Of a stretch of 64,000 bases of DNA, positions 37,183-45,399 are shown piece by piece. Location: positions 62,001 through 126,000 of the forward strand of contig NZ_FNYD01000002.1 in NCBI RefSeq assembly GCF_900109035.1. Direction: 5' to 3'. Made by a program: the position numbers and the translations under genes. This stretch comes from Cribrihabitans marinus. GTDB taxonomy: Bacteria > Pseudomonadota > Alphaproteobacteria > Rhodobacterales > Rhodobacteraceae. The notes beneath the pieces were generated by a model. It saw only the letters and a list, made by a program, of their open reading frames with translations, was not told the origin of the DNA and made no database searches. Position 1 is the stretch's first letter. The number at the start of each line of letters is the position of its first letter.

Positions 37183-37200
37183 CATAAACCCTGGTTTATG
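37183..37200. promoter_or_regulatory. Perfect palindrome, candidate operator
   Basis: CATAAACC-CT-GGTTTATG is a perfect 8+2+8 inverted repeat, 11 nt after the trpB stop and about 135 nt before the first PepSY-like gene. It has the size and symmetry of a LuxR-type (HTH) regulator site. It is A+T-rich at the ends, so a terminator is less likely. Confidence 0.5.
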
Positions 37201-37334
37201 CCCACCAACCCCCGACCGACTATTGGCCTCCTATGCCGGCGGTTGATGGGGCGAGCGTGTCGCATGTGATTTCCTTTTCGTACCGGTCCACCGGGCATCC
37301 CGCCCTGCGGGCGCAATACGATAAGGAAATCGAG

Positions 37335-37844
37335 ATGATGCGAAAGATATTCATGCTTACCACAGCCATGGCCTTGGCCACCTCGCTGGAGGCGCAAAGC
37401 CAGACCTTCAATGACCAGGTGGTCGACGGGCTGGCCGCACAGGGGTTCCGGGCCACCGAGATCAAGACGGGCCCTACACAGACCAAGGTCGAGGCGGTGC
37501 GCGGCCAGACGAAGCTGGAAGTGATCTATGATCGCGCCACTGGCCGGATTTTGAAACAGGAAACCGAACGTTTGGCCGGCACCGGAGGGAATATCGGGCT
37601 GGAAGTCTCGCAGGAAGACCGGGATTTCACGGACCGCTCCGGCGGACGGCGGGACGATGACGAAGACCATGACGACGACGACGACCGCGATCGTGACAGG
37701 GACCGCGACCGGGAGGATGACCGGGGTAAAGATCACGATGACGACCGCAACGATGACCGCAACGATGATCGCGACGATGATCACGATGACGACCGGGACG
37801 ATGATCGCGAAGATAACAGTGGATCGGGCAGCGACGACGACTGA
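37335..37844 (+). CDS. Exported PepSY-like protein with Asp/Arg-rich tail
   Basis: 169 residues from ATG 37335, with AAGGAAATCGAG upstream; a second ATG follows directly. A signal peptide (MMRKIFMLTTAMALATSL) ends near EAQS|QT. Residues ~25-78 form one PepSY-like unit (QVVDGLAAQGFRATEI, VEAVRGQTKLEVIYDRATGR). From residue ~100 to the end the chain is almost only Asp, Arg, His, Asn and Glu in short DDDRDDD-type repeats, probably disordered and highly charged. It is the first gene of a three-gene group with a second PepSY-like protein and a LuxR-type regulator. A cation- or envelope-sensing role is inferred. Confidence 0.8.
   Translation: MMRKIFMLTTAMALATSLEAQSQTFNDQVVDGLAAQGFRATEIKTGPTQTKVEAVRGQTKLEVIYDRATGRILKQETERLAGTGGNIGLEVSQEDRDFTDRSGGRRDDDEDHDDDDDRDRDRDRDREDDRGKDHDDDRNDDRNDDRDDDHDDDRDDDREDNSGSGSDDD
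37640..37815 (+). repeat. Degenerate GAY/CGC tandem repeat encoding an Asp/Arg tail
   Basis: Runs of GAT, GAC and CGC codons form imperfect tandem units such as GATGACCGCAAC and GACGATGATCGC inside the PepSY-like gene. Unit length is a multiple of three, so length changes by slippage would keep the frame. Confidence 0.6.
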
Positions 37845-37937
37845 GGCGCGCAGCACCGTGGCTGAAACCGATACTTCTGGTTTGCTGCACTTGATCCGGG
37901 GGCTGCGCTTGCGCGGTCCCCGATCTATGGTGAAGGT

Positions 37938-38468
37938 ATGAAAACACTTCTGGCTGCAGCTCTATTGACGATGGGTCTGACGGGTGCCGCAATGGCGGGC
38001 CCGGTCGAGGACAGCATCGTCAAGCAATTGCGCGATCAGGGCTATATCCGGATCAGCGTGTCCCGCACCTTCCTTGGGCGCTCGCGTATTGTTGCTCATG
38101 ACGGCCAGATCAGGCGTGAGATCGTGGTCAATCCCGTCACCGGCGAGATCCTGCGGGATTATTGGACGCGCAAAGCGGAGCGTGGCGACTTTTTTCTGCT
38201 CGATCCGAAAGGCTGGGCGTCAGGCGGCAACGGCGAGCAATACGACGACGATGATGAAGACGACGATGAAGACGATTACGATGATGAAGATGGCGACAAT
38301 GAGAACTCGGGTCGCGGCGGTGGTCATTCCGACTCGGGGGAGGATGACGACCGCGACGACGACGACAACTCGGGTCGCGGCAGCGGGAATTCAGGCCGGG
38401 GCGGCGATGACGACCGCGACGACGACGACAATTCGGGGCACGGTGGCGGCAACGATGACGACGACTGA
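37938..38468 (+). CDS. Second exported PepSY-like protein with Asp-rich tail
   Basis: 176 residues. The signal peptide MKTLLAAALLTMGLTGAAMA|GPV is clear. Residues 22-75 give a PepSY-like unit (IVKQLRDQGYIRISV, IVAHDGQIRREIVVNPVTGEIL) parallel to that of the upstream gene. The tail from residue ~100 alternates acidic blocks (DDDDEDDDEDDYDDEDGD) with SGRG/SGHG spacers. The two proteins look like diverged paralogues with differently evolved tails. The gene is 93 nt after its partner and 21 nt before the regulator, so probably in one operon. The function is unknown. Confidence 0.82.
   Translation: MKTLLAAALLTMGLTGAAMAGPVEDSIVKQLRDQGYIRISVSRTFLGRSRIVAHDGQIRREIVVNPVTGEILRDYWTRKAERGDFFLLDPKGWASGGNGEQYDDDDEDDDEDDYDDEDGDNENSGRGGGHSDSGEDDDRDDDDNSGRGSGNSGRGGDDDRDDDDNSGHGGGNDDDD
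38341..38450 (+). repeat. Tandem repeat of about 63 nt in the second PepSY-like gene
   Basis: The stretch GATGACGACCGCGACGACGA-type beginning near 38343 recurs near 38406 with few changes, each followed by a segment coding NSGRG or NSGHG. The period is about 63 nt, a multiple of three. This is coding sequence, not a CRISPR array. Confidence 0.6.
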
Positions 38469-38489
38469 TCGCATCGGAGGCGCCTTCTG

Positions 38490-39029
38490 ATGCGGCGCCG
38501 GTATCTGGTCTGGGCCGTTCTGGTCCTCCAGGTGCTGTGCGCATTCTTCTTCGTTTCGGGTATTCTGACGACGGTCTTGGGTATTCCGCTCGCGCCCATA
38601 AACTGGGCCGCGCGTGAGGTCATAGAACTTGGCGCTGCGATGGGGCTTTTGTTCGGAATACTCATGGGGTTCCTGTTGCTTCGCGCCACACAGCGGCGAT
38701 CCGATCGGATCGAGAGCCAACTTCGGGTCGCGTCGGGTGCCTTCATGGACCTGCTCGAAGACAGTTTTGACACCTGGAAACTGACGCCGGCCGAACGGGA
38801 AGTGGCGCTGTTCGCAATCAAGGGGTATTCCACTCCCGAGATTGCCGGTCTGCGCAAGACCTCGGAGGGTACGGTCAAGGCCCAGACCAACGCGATCTAT
38901 CGCAAGGCAGGCGTCACTGGACGCCCGCAATTGCTCAGCCTGTTCATCGAAGATCTGATGGATGGCAAGCTTGAAGGTGGCACGTCGTCCGATGTGGAGC
39001 GCCGCGATCAGCCGGTTCGTTCCGCATAG
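38490..39029 (+). CDS. Membrane-anchored LuxR-type transcriptional regulator
   Basis: 179 residues. Two N-terminal membrane helices (about 6-28 and 43-66) are joined by a short loop. The C-terminal domain is a LuxR/GerE helix-turn-helix (KLTPAEREVALFAIKGYSTPEIAGL, SEGTVKAQTNAIYRKAGV). There is no receiver or autoinducer domain. GGAGG lies upstream of the ATG, 21 nt after the second PepSY-like gene. A membrane-tethered DNA-binding protein encoded with two exported partners suggests signal transfer from periplasm to promoter. Its 3' end overlaps the convergent DUF2237 gene by 22 nt. Confidence 0.82.
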   Translation: MRRRYLVWAVLVLQVLCAFFFVSGILTTVLGIPLAPINWAAREVIELGAAMGLLFGILMGFLLLRATQRRSDRIESQLRVASGAFMDLLEDSFDTWKLTPAEREVALFAIKGYSTPEIAGLRKTSEGTVKAQTNAIYRKAGVTGRPQLLSLFIEDLMDGKLEGGTSSDVERRDQPVRSA

Positions 39030-39385
39030 TTTTCGAGGACTGACAGCGGCACGATCTCCAGCGCTCGAAGATGCGTGGCGGAAAGGTCGACCCGGGGCGC
39101 GCAGCCCTCGTCATGCGCCTGCAGGAACCGCGCCGCGCAGAGGCACCAGCGGTCGCCAGGCTTCAGCCCCGGGAATTCGAACTCGGGGTGCGGCGTGCTC
39201 AGGTCGTTGCCGACATATTTGGAGAAGGCCAGGAACTCGGCCGTCATCACCGCGCAGACCGTGTGGCTGCCGCGGTCGGCATCGCAGGTGTTGCAATGAC
39301 CGTCACGGAAGAACCCGGTGAGGGGTGCGGTCGAGCAGGGCGACAGCGGGCCGCCCAAAACGTTGAGGCTTTCGTCGGGTGTCAT
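39008..39385 (-). CDS. DUF2237 family protein
   Basis: 125 residues. NVLGGPLSPCSTAPLTGFFR, FRDGHCNTCDADRGSHTVCA, FSKYVGNDLSTPHPEFEFPG and GDRWCLCAARFLQAH match the DUF2237 family as I know it, with its conserved cysteines. It has no signal peptide. The function is unknown. It is convergent with the LuxR-type gene, and their last 22 nt overlap. Confidence 0.85.
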   Translation of the reverse strand: MTPDESLNVLGGPLSPCSTAPLTGFFRDGHCNTCDADRGSHTVCAVMTAEFLAFSKYVGNDLSTPHPEFEFPGLKPGDRWCLCAARFLQAHDEGCAPRVDLSATHLRALEIVPLSVLENYAERTG

Positions 39386-39394
39386 GGGTTCAGT

Positions 39395-40561
39395 CTACAG
39401 GCTTTGCGCGATCTTGCGCAGCATTTCGATATTGGCGGCATTCACGCCGGGATCACGAAACTTCCGGTCGGCGGCGGTGACCACGATCACCACGTCGCGG
39501 GCCTGGTCGATATAGAGGTATTGACCATAGACCCCCCGGCCATAGAACTCACCCTCTTCGGCCCCCACGGGGATCCACCACTGGAAGCCATAGCCGGTCT
39601 TGCCCGGCGCGGTCGGCGCGCTGGGCCGGGTCGAGTCCGCGATCCAGTCTGCCGGCACGATCTGGGTTCCGGCACGGCGCCCGTCCTGTTCGATCATCAC
39701 GCCGAACCGGGCATAGTCGCGCGTGGTGAAGTTGAGCCCGCCCAGAACGAAGGCCACGCCGGCACCGTCGGTGATGTAATAGCCGTCGCGCTCCAGCCCC
39801 AGCGGTTGGACGATACGTTGGGTCATCAACTCGGTCACGCTGCGCCCGGTCGCGCCGCGGATCACCATCCCGACGACATGGGTGTCGATCGACACGTATG
39901 TCCAGGCCTCGCCCGGCGGCCCGGTCCTGGCGTCCAGCGCGGCGGTGAAATCGTCCAGTTCCCGACCCAGCGCGACCACCCGGCCCATCCGGTTGATGTC
40001 GGAATTGTAGTCCAGGTAATCCTCGTCGAACTTCACGCCCGAGGCCATGTTCAGCACGTCGCGGATGCTGGCGGGCGCATAGGCGCTGTCCGCGAGTTCA
40101 GGAGCATAGCGGATGACCGGATCGTCCAACGAATCGATCGCGCCCTCGGCCAGGACCGTGCCGAACAACGCCGAAAGATAGCTCTTGGCGATCGACCATG
40201 AAATCCGGCGGTCGTCGGGACCGGTGCCGAGAAAATACTCCTCGTAGCGGATCTCGCCGGCCTTGAGCACCAGAAGCGAGGTCAAGGCCCGTTCGGAAAT
40301 CCAGGCGCCGGCGGCGTCGGGCAGGTCATAGGCGGGGCCGCCATAGGGCAGATCGGACGTGGGCCCATCGCCCCGCGGCAGGTCCACGGTCAGAAAGGCC
40401 CGGTCCATGTTCGAGAAGTTCTCGACGATCACGTCGGCATCGAACAGCGAGTTCACCGCGATCAGCCGCTCGATCTCCTCGCGCTTCCAGATCCCCACCG
40501 CAACTGCGGCCAGGATCAGCAGCAGCAGGACCCGACCCAGCCATTTGCCGAATATGCGCAT
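39395..40561 (-). CDS. Beta-lactamase family serine hydrolase (membrane-anchored)
   Basis: 388 residues from the ATG at 40559-40561 with a GGAGG site. An N-terminal membrane anchor (GRVLLLLILAAVAVGIW) precedes a penicillin-binding-protein-like domain. The Ser-x-x-Lys motif is SWSIAKSYLSALFG near residue 140, the Tyr motif is TYVSIDTHV, and GVYGQYLYIDQARDV lies near the third motif. This class C/EstB-like family includes esterases and peptidases; no resistance role is implied. It lies 9 nt downstream of the DUF2237 gene on the same strand. Confidence 0.85.
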   Translation of the reverse strand: MRIFGKWLGRVLLLLILAAVAVGIWKREEIERLIAVNSLFDADVIVENFSNMDRAFLTVDLPRGDGPTSDLPYGGPAYDLPDAAGAWISERALTSLLVLKAGEIRYEEYFLGTGPDDRRISWSIAKSYLSALFGTVLAEGAIDSLDDPVIRYAPELADSAYAPASIRDVLNMASGVKFDEDYLDYNSDINRMGRVVALGRELDDFTAALDARTGPPGEAWTYVSIDTHVVGMVIRGATGRSVTELMTQRIVQPLGLERDGYYITDGAGVAFVLGGLNFTTRDYARFGVMIEQDGRRAGTQIVPADWIADSTRPSAPTAPGKTGYGFQWWIPVGAEEGEFYGRGVYGQYLYIDQARDVVIVVTAADRKFRDPGVNAANIEMLRKIAQSL

Positions 40562-40644
40562 GAGACCTCCCTCGTCTGTCCCCATCCTTGCAGAGGTGGG
40601 GCCGTGCGGCAAACCGGACGTGACGGCATGGCACGGGCCGGGGA

Positions 40645-41334
40645 TCAGCGGAACCGGTCGACCAGCCTTTGCAGGGCCGACCGCTCGTCGGGCTCAGGCT
40701 CGGCGTCGTCCGGGGCAGGGCGGGGTGTATCCTTCGGCCGTTCGGCGGCGGTGGTCGAACTGCGCGGCGGCGCGGTGCGCAGGGCGACCGCGTTCATGAA
40801 CCGCCCGGCATCGTCACCGGCCAGGTGCGGCGCGCCATCAGCGACGCCGCGCAACACGTCCTCCAGCCAGTCCTGGTCGGCGCGGGAGAAGTCGTGCAGC
40901 ACATAGCCCGAGACCAGCTCCTTGCGGCCGGGATGGCCGATTCCCAGCCGCACCCGGTCATAGGCCGCGCCGATATGATCATGGATCGACCGCAGCCCGT
41001 TATGCCCGGCATGGCCGCCGCCGGACTTCACCCGCACCTTGCCCGGGGCCAGGTCAAGCTCGTCGTGGAATACGGTGACGTCGGTCGAGTCCAGCTTGTA
41101 GAACCGCATCGCCTCGCCGACCGACTGGCCCGAGCGGTTCATGTAGGTCTGCGGCTTGAGTAGCAGCACCTTGGTACTGCCCAGCCGTCCCTCGGCGATC
41201 AGCGCCTGGAACTTGGCCTTCCACGGGCCGAACCCATGATCCGACGCGATCCGGTCCAGCGCCATGAACCCGATATTGTGCCGGTGGCCGGCATATTTCG
41301 ATCCCGGGTTTCCCAGTCCTGCAAACAGCTTCAT
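40645..41334 (-). CDS. pth: Peptidyl-tRNA hydrolase
   Basis: 229 residues. [21 protein letters not shown] holds the catalytic His and Asn, [15 protein letters not shown] the tRNA-contact loop, and [19 protein letters not shown] the second catalytic block. The last ~45 residues are a Pro/Asp-rich extension beyond the usual length. The ATG at 41334 starts the conserved [11 protein letters not shown]; codons further upstream in the same frame are not conserved. It recycles peptidyl-tRNA. It follows rplY across a terminator, the usual neighbourhood. Confidence 0.95.
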   Translation of the reverse strand: MKLFAGLGNPGSKYAGHRHNIGFMALDRIASDHGFGPWKAKFQALIAEGRLGSTKVLLLKPQTYMNRSGQSVGEAMRFYKLDSTDVTVFHDELDLAPGKVRVKSGGGHAGHNGLRSIHDHIGAAYDRVRLGIGHPGRKELVSGYVLHDFSRADQDWLEDVLRGVADGAPHLAGDDAGRFMNAVALRTAPPRSSTTAAERPKDTPRPAPDDAEPEPDERSALQRLVDRFR

Positions 41335-41411
41335 GCCAGCGTCCGTTCCTGCGATGCGGCCCCAGATAGCCGGAAACCGCCCCGCGTTTCCAGCCCGCAG
41401 AGGGCGCAAAC

Positions 41412-41436
41412 GAAAACGGGGTCCCGAAGGACCCCG
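41412..41436 (-). terminator. Rho-independent terminator between rplY and pth
   Basis: Read on the minus strand, CGGGGTCC-TTCG-GGACCCCG is followed by TTTTCGTTTG. An 8-bp GC stem with a stable TTCG tetraloop, 24 nt after the rplY stop, should separate rplY from pth or attenuate read-through. Confidence 0.85.
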
Positions 41437-41460
41437 CCAATCACGTTGCGAAGGGAAAGA

Positions 41461-42123
41461 TCACTCTTCCTCGGCTTCGGTCTCTGCCTCGTCGGTCTCG
41501 ACCTCGGTCTCGGTCTCGTCCTCATCGGCGTCCTCGTCCTCGTCGCTGGCCAGCCCGGTGGGCGCCGAGATGTTGGCGATCACGAAGTCGCGGTCGATGG
41601 TCGGCTTGGTACCGTCGGGCAACTCGACCGACGAGATGGTGGCCACGTCGTTGATCTCCATGCCCGACAGGTCGACCACGACCTTCTCGGGGATCTCGCC
41701 GGCGGTGCAGACCAGCTCGACCTCGGGGCGCACCACGGTCAGAACGCCGCCCTTGCGGATGCCGGGCGCGTCTTCCTCGCCGATGAACTCGACCGGGATG
41801 AACAGGGCGATCTTGGTGGTCCGGCGCAGGCGCATCAGGTCCAGATGCGTCGGCAGGTCCTTGACCACGTCGCGCTGCACGTCGCGGCAGATCACGCGCA
41901 CGTCTTCCTGGCCCTCGACCTTGAGGTTGAACAGGGTCGACTTGAACCGCCCGGCCTTGAGCCGCTTCACCAGTTCGTTGAACGGAATCTGGATCGGCAA
42001 CGGATCCTTGTCACCACCAAAGACGATGCCCGGAACCATGCCGTCACGGCGTGCTTGACGAGCGGCGCCCTTGCCTGTCCCCGTCCGTTCCAGAGCCACG
42101 AGATCAGGAATCTCACCAGCCAT
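41461..42123 (-). CDS. rplY: 50S ribosomal protein L25 (Ctc form)
   Basis: 220 residues, the long Ctc/TL5 form. The N-terminal 5S-rRNA-binding domain has [22 protein letters not shown]. The C-terminal beta domain has [20 protein letters not shown] and [18 protein letters not shown]. The chain ends in an acidic tail of about 30 residues ([16 protein letters not shown]...). GGAG precedes the ATG. It heads the rplY-pth pair. Confidence 0.95.
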   Translation of the reverse strand: MAGEIPDLVALERTGTGKGAARQARRDGMVPGIVFGGDKDPLPIQIPFNELVKRLKAGRFKSTLFNLKVEGQEDVRVICRDVQRDVVKDLPTHLDLMRLRRTTKIALFIPVEFIGEEDAPGIRKGGVLTVVRPEVELVCTAGEIPEKVVVDLSGMEINDVATISSVELPDGTKPTIDRDFVIANISAPTGLASDEDEDADEDETETEVETDEAETEAEEE

Positions 42124-42244
42124 GTTGTTTCTCCATATGATAAGGCGGGGTGCCTCCAAGGCTGTCACCCCGCGTGAAGCGCTGCCCTTACCCCGAATCG
42201 GGACGATAGGAAAGGGGGCGGGCGCAATTTCCCGCGCCCAGGCG

Positions 42245-42865
42245 TCAACCCGAACTTGGTTGCAGGTATCCGCCTGCCGCGCGCAGCCGCTCGTGCAGCG
42301 CGAACTCGTCGGCGCGGGCCGCGCGCAGGGCCTGTTCGACCTCGGGCGAGAGCGGCGCATGCACCTGGGGCGAGACGTTGCGCGGGGCGATGTCCAGATC
42401 CGCGCCGAACCGCGCGCGCAGGAACGCCAGGATCCGCGGCTGCGCCTCGTAGGCGAACAGGTGATCCACCGGAACCGACCCGTCGGCCAGGCTGAGAAAC
42501 CGCAGCTGGCTGCCGATGGCCGCATGGGGCGGCGGGTCGGGCCGGATCACGTCGCGCACGAAATCGTCGAAGCTCAGCCCCTCGGTGCTCAGCGGTCCGC
42601 TGCGCTTGGCCTGCCGCGCGCGATACCGGAACCAGCTGCGGATCTGCTCGACCGGCTCGCGCATCACTGCCATGCGCTCGGGCCGGGCCTGCCACAGATC
42701 CTCGAGCATCGGTGCAACCTTGCGGTGATACTGCCCGGCGGTCAGGTGCTTGCGCGACTTGGCGAACACGATGTCGGCATGTTTGCGCAGCGCCATCTCG
42801 ACGGCCGTGGTCCCGGTCTTGGGGACTGCCAGGAACACCAGGTTCTGCCTGAGATAGATCTGCAC
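42245..42865 (-). CDS. Sulfotransferase family protein
   Basis: 206 residues from a GTG at 42863-42865. [17 protein letters not shown] is the 5'-phosphosulfate-binding loop of PAPS-dependent sulfotransferases, and [19 protein letters not shown] is the 3'-phosphate-binding segment with its Ser/Arg. It has no signal peptide. Roseobacters encode several such small sulfotransferases that may modify surface glycans; the acceptor is unknown. It is divergent from the MFS transporter gene. Confidence 0.82.
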   Translation of the reverse strand: MQIYLRQNLVFLAVPKTGTTAVEMALRKHADIVFAKSRKHLTAGQYHRKVAPMLEDLWQARPERMAVMREPVEQIRSWFRYRARQAKRSGPLSTEGLSFDDFVRDVIRPDPPPHAAIGSQLRFLSLADGSVPVDHLFAYEAQPRILAFLRARFGADLDIAPRNVSPQVHAPLSPEVEQALRAARADEFALHERLRAAGGYLQPSSG

Positions 42866-42987
42866 GTCGCCCCGCCCGCCTTTGCCCGGACTATCGGCAC
42901 AAAGCCGGGGGATGTCAAAGCGGCGGGATGCCGGCGCGGCGGCAGTTTCCGCTTGCCGCGGCGGCGGGGCGGTGGCAAGCGCTGCGC

Positions 42988-44148
42988 ATGGAACTTCGCG
43001 ACGACATCCGACGCAGCCGCGGGCCGGCTGCCGCCTTTGCCGCGGTCGGTCTCTACTGGGGCAGCTTCGCCGCGCTGGCGCCGCAGCTCAAGGCCCAGAC
43101 CGGGCTCAGCGATGCCGGGTTCGGCCTCGCGCTGTTGGTCGGCGCGCTGGGCGCCGTGGCGGCAATGTGGCTGGCACCGCGCGCCGAAGCCAGGCTGGGC
43201 CGGCACGCGATGCCGGTTCTTGCCTTGCTGCTGGCGGCGGCATTCCTACTGCCCGGGCTGACGACGGGCGGTGTGGCCTTTGCGCTGGCGATGCTGGCGG
43301 CCTCGGGCGCGTCGGGCACGCTGGACGTTGTGATGAACGCCCGCGTCAGCCAGATCGAAGCGGCCGAGAACCGGCCGTTGATGAACCTCAACCACGCGAT
43401 CTTTTCCTTCGCCTATGCCGCCGCCGCGCTGCTGGCGGGGCTGGGGCGCGAGGCGGGGTTAGCGCCCGCTACCCTGTTCGCGCTTGCGGGCGTCGTGACC
43501 CTCGGGCTGACGCGGGTGACCTATTCCGCCCCTGAGATCCATGACGGCACAACCGCCGATCCAGGCGAGGTCGAACCCGCGCCGCTGCCGCCGCTGGTTC
43601 TGATGCTGGGCGGCGCCATCGTGCTGATCGCCTTCATGTCGGAACAGGCAACCGAGGGCTGGTCGGCCCTGCACCTGGAGCGCAACCTCGCGGCAGGTGC
43701 CGCCCAGGGCGCGCTGGGCCCGGCGGTTCTGGGCCTGACGATGGGGATCGGCCGGCTGTCGGGGCAATTGCTGATGCGGCACCTGTCCGAGGGGCGGGTG
43801 ATGGGCCTGGCCTCGGCGCTGGCGGCGCTGGGCGCGCTGATCGCCGCGTGGTCGCCGGCGCTGGCCCCCGCCTATCTGGGTTTCGCCATTCTCGGTCTGG
43901 GCGTGTCGGTGGTGGCGCCGATGGCCTTTGGCTGGATCGGGCGGCAGGTGGCGCACCGGCACCGGATGCATGCGATCAGCCGGGTGTCGGTGATCGGCTA
44001 TTCCGGGTTTTTCATCGGCCCGCCGATGATGGGGTTCGTGGCCCAGGGGTTCGGGTTGCCGATGGCCTTCACCGCCATCGCGCTCTGCCTTTTGTCGGTG
44101 CCTGTCCTGCTGGTCCCTGCGTTGCGGCGCAGCGCGGCGCCGGGCTGA
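42988..44148 (+). CDS. Major facilitator superfamily transporter
   Basis: 386 residues with about twelve hydrophobic segments. The loop after helix 2 carries the degenerate MFS motif (MWLAPRAEARLGRH), and the second half has ARGE-like LMRHLSEGRVMGLA and FGWIGRQVAHRHRMHAIS. Several Gly-rich helices (GAIVLIAFMSEQATEGWSAL) resemble the YbjJ-like sugar/drug proton symporters. The ATG at 42988 is used because upstream codons are not hydrophobic. The substrate is unknown. It is convergent with lldD (18-nt gap). Confidence 0.85.
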   Translation: MELRDDIRRSRGPAAAFAAVGLYWGSFAALAPQLKAQTGLSDAGFGLALLVGALGAVAAMWLAPRAEARLGRHAMPVLALLLAAAFLLPGLTTGGVAFALAMLAASGASGTLDVVMNARVSQIEAAENRPLMNLNHAIFSFAYAAAALLAGLGREAGLAPATLFALAGVVTLGLTRVTYSAPEIHDGTTADPGEVEPAPLPPLVLMLGGAIVLIAFMSEQATEGWSALHLERNLAAGAAQGALGPAVLGLTMGIGRLSGQLLMRHLSEGRVMGLASALAALGALIAAWSPALAPAYLGFAILGLGVSVVAPMAFGWIGRQVAHRHRMHAISRVSVIGYSGFFIGPPMMGFVAQGFGLPMAFTAIALCLLSVPVLLVPALRRSAAPG

Positions 44149-44166
44149 ACGGGTGCGGTCCGCCGG

Positions 44167-45330
44167 TCAGGCCCAGCGGCCGGTGAAATCCTCGGGCACC
44201 AGCAGGTTGTGCCGGCCCAGGTCGGCCACATTGCGTTCGCCGCACAGCGCCATCGTGGTGTCCAGCTCCTTGTGGATCACCTCCAGCGCACGGGTCACGC
44301 CCGCCTCGCCCATCGCGCCCAGCCCGTAGACGAAGGCCCGGCCGATCATCGTGCCCTTGGCCCCCAGCGCCAGCGCCTTGAGCACGTCCTGCCCCGAGCG
44401 GATGCCGCTGTCGAGATGCACCTCGATCTTGTCGCCCACCGCATCCATGATCGGCGGCAGCATCCGGATCGAGCTGAGCGCCCCGTCCAGTTGCCGCCCG
44501 CCGTGGTTGCTGACCACGATGGCATCGGCGCCCGCATCGGCGGCCATCTTGGCGTCTTCGGCGTCCAGGATGCCCTTGAGGATCACCTTGCCGCCCCACA
44601 TGCGGATCAGCTCGCGCACCCGATCCCAGTCCAGCGCGTGATCGAAGGCCTCGGCCGTCCACGAGCTGAGCGAGGCAGGGTCGGTCACGCCCTTGGCATG
44701 GCCCACGACATTGCCGAAGAACCGGCGCTTGGTGCCCAGCATGCCAAGGCCCCATTGCACCTTGGTCATCATGTTGGCCACCGACTTCACCGTCAGTTTC
44801 GGCGGCGCGCTCAGCCCGTTCTTGAGATCCTTGTGCCGCTGCCCCTGCACCTGCAGGTCCAGCGTGATGACCATTGCCGAACATCCCGCATCCCGCGCCC
44901 GGTCGAACAGGCGCCGCATGAAATCGTCGTCCTTGAGCGTGTAGACCTGGAACCAGAACGGCTTGGTCGTGTGTTCGGCCACATCCTCGATCGAGCAGAT
45001 CGACAGCGTGGACAGGGTGAAGGGCACACCGAACTTCTCGGCCGCGCGGGCGGCCTTGATCTCGCCATCGGCACATTGCATCCCGGTCAGGCCCACCGGC
45101 GCCAGCGCCACCGGCATTGCCACGTCCTGGCCGATCATCCGGCTTGCGGTGCTGCGGTTGGTCATGTCCACCGCGACGCGCTGGCGCAGCCGGATCAGGT
45201 CGAAATCGCTGCTGTTGTCGCGGAAAGTCTGCTCGCTCCAGCTGCCGGTCTCGGCATAGTCGTAGAACATGCGCGGCACGCGGCGTTCATAGATTTTCCG
45301 CAGGTCTTCGATCTCGGTAATGACGGGCAT
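44167..45330 (-). CDS. lldD: FMN-dependent alpha-hydroxy-acid dehydrogenase (L-lactate type)
   Basis: 387 residues. FMN and substrate residues are visible in ALAPVGLTGMQCADGE, the active-site His-Gly-Gly-Arg in VVSNHGGRQLDGA near residue 280, and the phosphate site in HLDSGIRSGQDVLKALALGA. It oxidises L-lactate or a related hydroxy acid to the keto acid at the inner membrane, passing electrons to quinone. The promoter region contains a 23-nt palindrome typical of GntR-family (LldR/FadR type) operators, suggesting induction by substrate. No lldP or lldR is adjacent. Confidence 0.88.
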   Translation of the reverse strand: MPVITEIEDLRKIYERRVPRMFYDYAETGSWSEQTFRDNSSDFDLIRLRQRVAVDMTNRSTASRMIGQDVAMPVALAPVGLTGMQCADGEIKAARAAEKFGVPFTLSTLSICSIEDVAEHTTKPFWFQVYTLKDDDFMRRLFDRARDAGCSAMVITLDLQVQGQRHKDLKNGLSAPPKLTVKSVANMMTKVQWGLGMLGTKRRFFGNVVGHAKGVTDPASLSSWTAEAFDHALDWDRVRELIRMWGGKVILKGILDAEDAKMAADAGADAIVVSNHGGRQLDGALSSIRMLPPIMDAVGDKIEVHLDSGIRSGQDVLKALALGAKGTMIGRAFVYGLGAMGEAGVTRALEVIHKELDTTMALCGERNVADLGRHNLLVPEDFTGRWA

Positions 45331-45347
45331 GGCGGTCGCCTTTCAGG

Positions 45348-45370
45348 ATTGGTAAAATTTAATTACCAAT
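45348..45370. promoter_or_regulatory. Palindromic operator upstream of lldD
   Basis: ATTGGTAA-AATTTAA-TTACCAAT is a perfect 8+7+8 inverted repeat 17 nt before the lldD start. The TTGGT/ACCAA half-sites match the GntR-family pattern known from LldR and FadR-type regulators. The position overlaps the likely promoter, so it is probably a repressor site. Confidence 0.7.
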
Positions 45371-45399
45371 CATTCCGACGCTTGGCAATTGCCATTCTG

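Noticed and set aside
37183-37200. Terminator of trpB
   Set aside because: The inverted repeat is A+T-rich with a 2-nt centre and no following T run, so a protein-binding site is more likely.
37640-38450. CRISPR-like regular repeats
   Set aside because: The repeats lie in frame inside two genes and encode Asp-rich tails; there are no unique spacers and no cas genes.
39395-40561. Antibiotic-resistance beta-lactamase
   Set aside because: The Ser-x-x-Lys fold is shared with esterases and peptidases; membrane anchoring and motif details do not indicate a resistance enzyme.
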